Positions 57,641 through 64,000 of a stretch of DNA of 64,000 bases are shown in pieces (the stretch's first letter is position 1; each line of letters begins with the position of its first letter). Position numbers and translations under genes: made by a program. Origin of the DNA: Adiantum capillus-veneris. Its lineage: Eukaryota > Streptophyta > Polypodiopsida > Polypodiales > Pteridaceae. Under the pieces are notes generated by a model. The model did no database searches. It saw nothing but the letters and a program-made list of their open reading frames with translations, and was not told where the DNA came from. The stretch lies in contig CM043947.1 of the NCBI GenBank assembly GCA_014529385.2, positions 118,957,273 to 119,021,272 on the forward strand, given 5' to 3'.

Positions 57641-58480
57641 AGACAATTTGCACAATCTTCAACGAAGAAGATGTCCCAAGAAATGTAGACTTTATAGGAT
57701 GTGCTTAAATCCTGAAAAGTGCATATTCATGGAAAGACAAGGAAAAGATCTTGGACATATAGTGTCTAAAAATGGCATAGCTACTGATATTGGGAAGATT
57801 CATGTCATTGCTTATTTGCCTAGACCAACAACAGTCAAGGGGGTACAAGCCTTCATGGGACATTGTGGATATTACTGATGGTTCATCTACATGTATGCTA
57901 TAATTGCAAAACCCATGTATAGCTTGATTACGCACTTTGAATGGACCGAGGTATGTGAAGAATCCTTCATGAATCTTAAGAAACTTCTCACATCAGCTCC
58001 AATATTGAAAGCACCAGATTGGGATAAAGTATTCAACGTACATGTAGATGCTTCTAATTTTGCTATCGGTTGTATACTAGCTCAACCAGGAGATGGGAAA
58101 ATTGACTTTCCTATTTCTTATGCTAGCCGACAATTGAACATGGCAGAAAAGAATTACACCACCACCAAAAGAGAAGGACTAGGAATGATCTATGCCGTTG
58201 AAAAGTATAGACATTACCTATCAGCCAACAAGTTTGTGTTCTTTGTGGACCACCAAGCTTTGTTGTATTTGGTCCACAAGCCATGCAACACAGGGAGAAT
58301 AGTGAGATGGTTCATCATTCTTCTCAAATTTGATTTCACTGTGGTTGTAAAAAAAGGCACTACACATCAACGAGCAGATCATTTGTCAAGGATTGTTTCA
58401 GGGGAATCACCTAAAGGGGTAGACAATGATCTACCAGATGCCTATTTATTCTCCGTAGAAATGATACCTAGATGGTCGAA
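57641..58480 (+). pseudogene. Gypsy reverse transcriptase end and RNase H
   Basis: At about 57,680 the gag text jumps straight to 'CLNPEKCIFMERQGKDLGHI', which belongs after reverse transcriptase motif E. So roughly 1 kb (zinc knuckle, protease, RT motifs A-D) is deleted. After a stop at 57,876 the connection domain and RNase H continue: 'FEWTEVCEESFMNLKKLLTS', 'FNVHVDASNFAIGCILAQ', 'YTTTKREGLGMIYAVEKYRH' and 'FFVDHQALLYL', with the three acidic residues present. It ends 'RADHLSRI', as Gypsy RNase H domains do. Confidence 0.85.
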
Positions 58481-58874
58481 AAACATTGTGTCATTGATGA
58501 CAATAGCTCAAGTGGATTCACAAACACCACTTCCTATCACAATCGATTTAATCGAGCAATCGGCTATGTATCAATTACTAGCTGGACGGCTAAACAAAAG
58601 AAATCAGGACGAGATATTGCTTTTATGCATTAACCCTGAAGAAAAAGAACAATGCCTAAGTCAAGCACATGTTACCATAGTAGGGCTTCACTTTGCGGAA
58701 GACCAAACTATGCAACGAATTGTGAGACTTGGAGTATTTTGGCCGACTATGAGGAGAGATGTTAGATCTTTTGTAAAAGATTGCCCTCAATGTAAAAAAC
58801 AAACACCCATTCCTCATGTAACATTGTTTCAAATGTCACATGTTCCTAAGTGGAGTAATTATCTGGTTACTTAG
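58481..58874 (+). pseudogene. First H2C2 zinc module of the Gypsy element
   Basis: In frame with RNase H. 'SQAHVTIVGLHFAEDQTMQR', then 'GVFWPTMRRDVRSFVKDCPQ' and 'CKK' give H-x5-H ... C-x2-C with the W-P-T-M between, the Integrase_H2C2 signature. In a normal Gypsy pol this would be followed by the integrase core. Here another linker and a second H2C2 module come first. Confidence 0.8.
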
Positions 58875-58899
58875 TTATTAAGTTGAACATTTCCTGAGG

Positions 58900-59727
58900 A
58901 TATGAGTAAACGCCGTCAAAGAGCAATTGAAACTATGCTCTTATTGGGAACCAATTGTATCAGAGAGGTAAAGATCAACATCTACGTCTTTGTGCAAATG
59001 AAAACGCGTATATTTTGATTATAGAACAAGCACATGCTCGATTAGCTGGAGGTCACTTTTCTAGTGAGACCACCGCAAGAGCGATCTTGATGGTAGGCAT
59101 ATGGTGGCCAACACTTTTTGCAGATGCTAAAGAATATGTTCGAAGGTGTGATGCTTGTTAACGAGCAAAAATGCCAACACAAGTAGATAGCATGCCCTTA
59201 AGACCAATGATGGGGGCTAGAGCCTTCGCAAAATGGGGTATAGATTTTTTTGGATCAATACAACCACCTGTTTATAGAACCCAAGCTCAATATTCTATTG
59301 TAGCTATGGACTATCTGACCAAGTGGGCCGAGGCTAAAGAAACTCAAAAGAATGATGCCATAACTATTGCTACATTCTTATATGAGTATGTATTCATGAG
59401 ATATTGACTACCAATAGAGATTGTCAGTGATCGGGGAACTCATTTCCTCAATGAGGTAATAGAGTATTTGCTTAATGAGTTTTATGGTCATCCATAACAA
59501 ATCAGCTCCCTATCACCCACAAGCAAACGAACAAGCTGAGCATATGAATAGAATTCTTAGCTCGGTGCTGACTAAAGTGGTTAGTTCAGGAAGGACAGAC
59601 TGGAAAATGAATCTCCATGCTGCTCTATGGGCTTATTGAGCTTCATTCAAAACAGCTCTAAATGCTACACCCTTTAACCTTGTTTATGGTCTTGATGCCA
59701 TACTGCCAATAGAATTTCTATTGCCGA
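58900..59727 (+). pseudogene. Second H2C2 module and integrase core of the Gypsy element
   Basis: 'QAHARLAGGHFSSETTARAI', 'GIWWPTLFADAKEYVRRCDA' and 'C' give the second H-x5-H ... C-x2-C. The integrase core follows: 'WGIDFFGSIQPP', 'YSIVAMDYLTKWAEAKE', 'IEIVSDRGTHF', then, after frameshifts, 'HPQANEQAEHMNRILSSVLT' and 'NATPFNLVYGLDAILPIEFL'. The D,D,E residues are all there (the E as in 'NEQAE'). Stops at 59,158, 59,405 and 59,637 break it. The sequence leaves the family at 59,727. Confidence 0.85.
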
Positions 59728-60235
59728 TGTTGGGGGTCCCATCGTTGCAATAGCTCCCATGACCAACAAAATTATCAATCCGGAGGGATGAGCTACCCGG
59801 CTAGGGCATGGAAAAACTCACACGGTTAGTGAGCTAATTGTGGCAACATAAATGGTTAACTCTACGAGGTGAGCTTCTCGGCCTATGGAGAAGCTAAGCC
59901 GCAATGAAGGGCAATCTCCATATCCATTTCTTTTCACCTCTAATCAACCCAATCACACACACTACGCTTGCAAGACACACACAACACTAATCCTATCATG
60001 CAACACATTAACCACAAGCACACACACATAGGTCTATCGAGCACCACACTCCAATCAAACCTACATGCACACACAAGCAAAAGAGGACAATCACACAAGA
60101 TTAGAGAGGGATTAACCACTAATTAGTTAATATCTAGTTAATCTAAGCATCATAGGCAATCATAAGAAGTAAGAGAGAGGCATAGTGAGAGAGAATGAAT
60201 CATCGATTAGTGTTAATCAAGTTTCATGAGCAAGG
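59728..60235. other. Gap after the Gypsy truncation
   Basis: It begins TGTTGGGGGTCCC, which looks like an LTR start (another insertion may have cut the Gypsy element), and is CA-rich at 59,950-60,080. No gene or matching LTR was found. Confidence 0.4.
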
Positions 60236-60686
60236 CATTAGGGAAATTTTGGACTCACAAAGGGGCCTTATAAGGAGTTTGACTTTTTATCTCATGTTCA
60301 AAATGGGCGTGCGGTAAATTTTTGCAAACCAACTCTAAACTTGGCAGAGATTTGGCAGTTAGAATCTACTCTTCAAGCTCTTTGTATTGATATATAGCAC
60401 GCCATGAGATTCCTCATATTTTGAAAGATTCTATTTTTTATTCTCTTGTGATGTGACAACTCCGTCTAGAATCTAGAGAATAAAAAATAGAATCTTTCAA
60501 AATGTAAGGAGTCTCATGGCGTGCTATATATCAATAGAAAGAGTTTGAAGAGTAGATTCTAACTGCCAAATCTCCGTCAAGTTTAGAGTTGATTTGCAAA
60601 AATTTTACTGCACGTCCGTTTTGGACATAAGAGAGGAAGTCAAACTCCTTATAAGGCCCCTTTGTGAGTCCAAATTTTCCCTAATG
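60236..60686. repeat. Near-perfect 450 bp hairpin (foldback element)
   Basis: The left arm 60,236-60,446 and right arm 60,475-60,686 are inverted copies with about a dozen mismatches and small gaps by eye, around a 28-base loop. The ends read CATTAGGGAAA and TTTCCCTAATG. No coding capacity and no clear target duplication. Type candidates are a foldback MITE or a small-RNA-producing hairpin. Confidence 0.95.
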
Positions 60687-62060
60687 AGAATCTCAAGGAC
60701 TCCATAGCCACACACCTCAAGAGCTCTCACAAAAGAGTGCTCTCAACAAATGACTTGAGAACCCTAATTTCTTTTACACACTGCCTTATATACCTAGGTT
60801 AAAAATATACAATGTCCAGGCGCCCAAGGCCTTTAGGGCTCACCACTTACTGAATCTGCAACCTAGGCACCGTAAGTGATCTATTCTTTACAACTTGGAA
60901 CTCCCATTGAGCCCGTAACACATTAGAAATATTACAATGGCTTGAAATAAATTGGGAATTCACAATACGTGACCATTTTGCGAAAACGTGAAAAATGTGT
61001 AATTCCAATCTTTACTGCTTCTTTGCATTCATCCTCGATGTGATTCGTACGTCTTTGGTCTTTAACAGCTTCTGTTAACTGATGTTGACTCAGTTAAAAT
61101 TTCCCCCTTCCTATTTCAGTGCCCGTCCTCGAGCACTGTTGAAAGGTGTCCGTAGAGACCGTGGAAGGTTTTTAATTGGTTGTTGATGGGCTGATTGTCT
61201 TCATTTGTCGTTGGATTTATTGATGAGGCTCAATCTATTGCAGCATCTTCATTGGTTTGAATATGTCTGATGTGAGAGATGATGTTGCATTTTTCCGTTG
61301 TAATAGCATAATGATGAGACTACTGTTTATTTATGAAAAGTATGTACAAGGGAAGTAGAATGATGAGGTTCTAAGTTAGGGTCTAATACCTGGATGACCA
61401 AAGGGTAAAAACCCAATGGAAAAAAAGTGCCTTTGCGATACACGCATTCTTGGAGTACTTATTTGCACTGGAAATATTAATAAAGTACTGAAGGGATTAT
61501 TTTCTGATAGATATGAAATTAAAGAGGCAACAAATATGAGAGGGTAGCATGATGGAATATTGGTTTGCCTATTGTAGTCCACTCAAGGTGCATAGGTGGA
61601 AGAAAAAAGAGTGTCTAATGCATATGTCCAATGATGGGACATCCTATATATGCATACACAGAAATGCATGAAAAACAATATGCTGTGCAAGTGAGATTTT
61701 GAGGGTTAAATCAGAAAGATGGTGTAGCTATAAAAGCATATGGCATGGCTTTGCAAGATCGCACCCCTTTAAGAATGGTTTTCGTTGACGAGGGTATGTG
61801 CTGTCATCTTACTGTGCACTGTGTGTGAGTGTTGGACTCTACGACACTCCACCAATTGTAGGCTAATAGACTTCGACTCTTATGCTCATCTCATCCAGCA
61901 TGAGCAACGCGGCTTAGATATGCTCAACTCTTCTAGCTTGAGTGTAAGCCAATAACTACGACTCTTAGCACAAAGTTTAATATGACTTGAAGTTTTGGGA
62001 CTAATGCTTTGCTAATTTTATGGCTCAACAACCCGATTTTGACTATGCCAAAGAGTGGTT
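60687..62060. other. Stretch without a recognisable gene
   Basis: Short frames only. At 61,860-61,970 'CTAATAGACTTCGACTCTTA', 'GCTCATC' and 'AGCCAATAACTACGACTCTT' make a weak internal repeat of about 100 bp. Nothing else is supported. Confidence 0.45.
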
Positions 62061-62860
62061 TTTGCACCCTGGCGACTTGACTTTTTACATTCTTGAGCTT
62101 ACTACAAACATTTCTTTTGGTTAATTTTCTAATTTTTTGGTATTTTTAATGATTTTTTACGACTTTTTTGAGAAATTTTTGATTTTTAGGGAATTTTCTG
62201 TGAATTTTCTTTTTTTTTGTCTTTTTATGATTTTTAATGATTTTTTTCTAGAATTTTAGAATTTTTTTGATTTATTTTGATTTTTTCAGACGATTTTGGA
62301 TTTTCCTGTGAATTTTTTACAACTTTTTATGATTTTTTTGGTCACTTTTGATTTATATGTGAGTGTTTTTTATTTTTCTTCTGAATTATTGGCTTTTTAT
62401 TGATATTTTTGTGTGTTTTTTATTTTTTGTGAATTTTTCTAATTTTTTCGTGAATTTTTATAATTTTTCTAAGAAGTTCTTTTAATTTTTTATAAGTTTT
62501 TTTTTTCTTTTATATTTTTTTGGGGAATTTTTTTTCTTTTTTCTATTTTTTGGTAAAATTTTAACCCTTTTTTTCATTTTTATTTTTAAATTCTTTTTAT
62601 TTTTTTGTGATTCTTTTTTTAAAATTTATTTTAATCTCTTTTATTGATTTTTTAATCATATTTTTTTCTTTTTTGTGAGTTTTTAATGGGATTTTTGTTT
62701 TTTATTTAATTTTTGCATTTTGTGAATTTTTAATTTGTTTTTCTTATTTATTGGATTTTTTATTCTTGTTTTTGTTTTTTGAAATTGATTGATTGATTTT
62801 CTTTTTTTGTTATTGTTTTTTTGCTTTGTTTACTTTTTTTAAATTTAAAAAGAAACTTAC
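62061..62860 (+). repeat. T-rich low-complexity tract
   Basis: About 800 bp made of phrases like GATTTTTT, GAATTTTT and TTTTATGATTTTT, with very few C. It looks like a diverged short tandem array rather than a poly-T tail. Confidence 0.8.
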
Positions 62861-63260
62861 CTATCACCTGCCTGCGCGTTGACGACTGCTGACAGCACGT
62901 GCGCGAGGCGGCAGCTGGCTCGTAGTGCGGGTCTGGCGGGTAGAGAGCGGGTACAGCACCTTGGCAGCGGCGAGAATTCCGAGGCTGGCTGCACATGCAT
63001 TTAATGAGCAGGGCTGTTGGCGTCTCATGGGGCAGCAGGGAACGAAGAGAGAGAGTGAGAGGGAGAGTAGGGGAGGGTGCACACGCAAGAGAGTGGGAAG
63101 AGAGAGAAAGAGTAGGTGAGCAGGGTGTGTGTGTGTGTGTGTGTGGCAAGGTAGAGTGTACGCACTGTGAGAGAAAGCGTGCAACAGCGGGCAGTACGGA
63201 GTTGGACCAGAGCTAGAAAAAATTACAGTTTTCCTAACCGAAGAAAACGAGGGCAAACAC
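62861..63260. other. GC-rich core between T-rich and A-rich flanks
   Basis: CpG-rich around 62,870-63,000, then GA-rich (63,040-63,115) and a short TG tract (63,124-63,144). Frames of up to 130 codons occur on both strands but are low complexity. It could be a promoter or leader region; no TATA box was identified. Confidence 0.45.
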
Positions 63261-64000
63261 CGGTTTTTAGGTCAAAATTTAAAGCTTTTGCCGGTAATTA
63301 CACTAAAATCCGTGAAAATTTTTCCGTTTTCTTCAAGCCAAGCTCAAAATCTCAATGGGACTTTAGAATTTCGGCCAGTTAAATTACACTGGATCCTGGT
63401 TTGTTTTCTAACACTGGAGAGAGGGAAAGAGGAAGAGCGTCATAAGGCACGGTACCAAAGCCCGAAACAGCCTTTCTTTTATTTTTTTTATTTTTTTTTC
63501 AAATTTCCAAAAAATGCTAATAATGGCCGAAAATTAGCCGAAAACTCCAAAAATCGCCAGAAAATCCCAAAATTTTCCAAAAAAGTCCCAAAAACTCCCG
63601 GAAAATTCTAAGAATCTCAAAAAATTATTGTAATTCACAATCGAGCATTTCCGAAGCACAAAAGCACACCGAAAATAGCAGATTTTATCAAAAATGCGAT
63701 TTGCGACACAATCGTCAACCCGGTCCCCGAAAATAGCAAAACGCTCAGAACTCCACCATGGAGGGCACGAATGCAAACAAAATGATTCCGTGAATACGCA
63801 CACACAAAATAGCTCGTGAAGATTGCAAAATCAAATTTTTATGGAATTATCCAAAAATTCATGCAAAAATTAGCAAGCAATTGCAAAAATTATCCGAAAA
63901 ATACCCAAAATATTTCTACAAATTCTCCACACATTGGGAAATGGTGCAGCGAAATAAAATTGCACAAATCACATCAATTCAATTGCCAACAATTTTATCA
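63261..64000. other. A-rich flank to the end of the window
   Basis: From about 63,500 the plus strand is dominated by 'CCAAAAA', 'CCGAAAA' and 'TCCAAAAAT' phrases, complementary in style to the T-rich tract on the other side of the GC-rich core. No gene. Confidence 0.5.

Larger units (their letters stand above)
54702..59727 (+). mobile_element. Ty3/Gypsy element, internally deleted and truncated
   Basis: A plus-strand element with a 1.48 kb leader or 5' LTR (54,702-56,179), gag (56,180-57,640), a gap where protease and most of reverse transcriptase are missing, then the end of reverse transcriptase, RNase H, two H2C2 zinc modules and the integrase core. It breaks off at about 59,727, inside the integrase C-terminal region. 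The left end begins TGTTAGC. No matching right LTR is in the window. It cannot move by itself. Confidence 0.8.

Noticed and set aside
59728-61140. A solo LTR starting TGTTGGGGGTCCC
   Set aside because: The start looks right, but I found no CA end, no target duplication and no second copy.

Overview
This looks like nuclear DNA of a land plant. I see no intact cellular gene. Nearly everything recognisable is a mobile element or a broken multi-exon gene with GT-AG introns. The evidence for a plant is: a Ty1/Copia element whose primer-binding site matches the plant initiator tRNA-Met type with one mismatch, Ty3/Gypsy gag and pol pieces, a CACTA (En/Spm) transposase with the Transposase_21, DUF4218 and DUF4216 order, and TATA boxes. 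The repeat density, the very long CA/TG and CT microsatellites and a Penelope-like reverse transcriptase make me favour a seed-free plant such as a fern. That last step is inference, not proof.

Layout. 1-5.1 kb: dispersed and tandem repeats, including a 660 bp direct duplication. 5.7-9.3 kb: a decayed CACTA transposase on the minus strand. 10.6-11.9 kb: a repeat that returns at 31.4-32.7 kb. 12.4-26 kb: the most interesting region. A minus-strand, multi-exon pseudogene (13.8-20.3 kb) joins a ParB-like domain to a DNA amino-methyltransferase-like C-terminus. A divergent plus-strand pseudogene (22.1-23.8 kb) encodes a cysteine-rich protein. Both lie between inverted copies of two short repeat families (13.0-13.5 kb and 24.0/25.8 kb), as expected of a large DNA transposon. 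A GC-rich palindrome, a minisatellite and a G-quadruplex motif fill the space between the two genes. 24.1-26.8 kb: an 850 bp inverted repeat with a 1 kb spacer.

27.7-30.9 kb: a Penelope-like reverse transcriptase on the minus strand, flanked by microsatellite-bearing repeats. 34.1-36.1 kb: fragments of a Copia reverse transcriptase and a Gypsy gag. 39.8-41 kb: ORF fragments with a RING-like cysteine/histidine cluster. 42.0-54.7 kb: a pair of 670 bp direct repeats encloses degraded minus-strand reading frames, which are split by a complete Copia element (45,800-52,941; LTRs, TATAT target duplication, PBS and PPT all visible). 54.7-59.7 kb: a plus-strand Gypsy element that has lost its protease and most of its reverse transcriptase, carries two H2C2 zinc modules, and has a leader with four evenly spaced 22 bp palindromes. 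60.2-60.7 kb: a near-perfect 450 bp hairpin. 62-64 kb: a GC-rich core between a T-rich and an A-rich flank.

Most premature stops in the decayed genes can be explained by C-to-T change at CAG or CGA codons. This fits deamination of methylated cytosine in silenced plant DNA.
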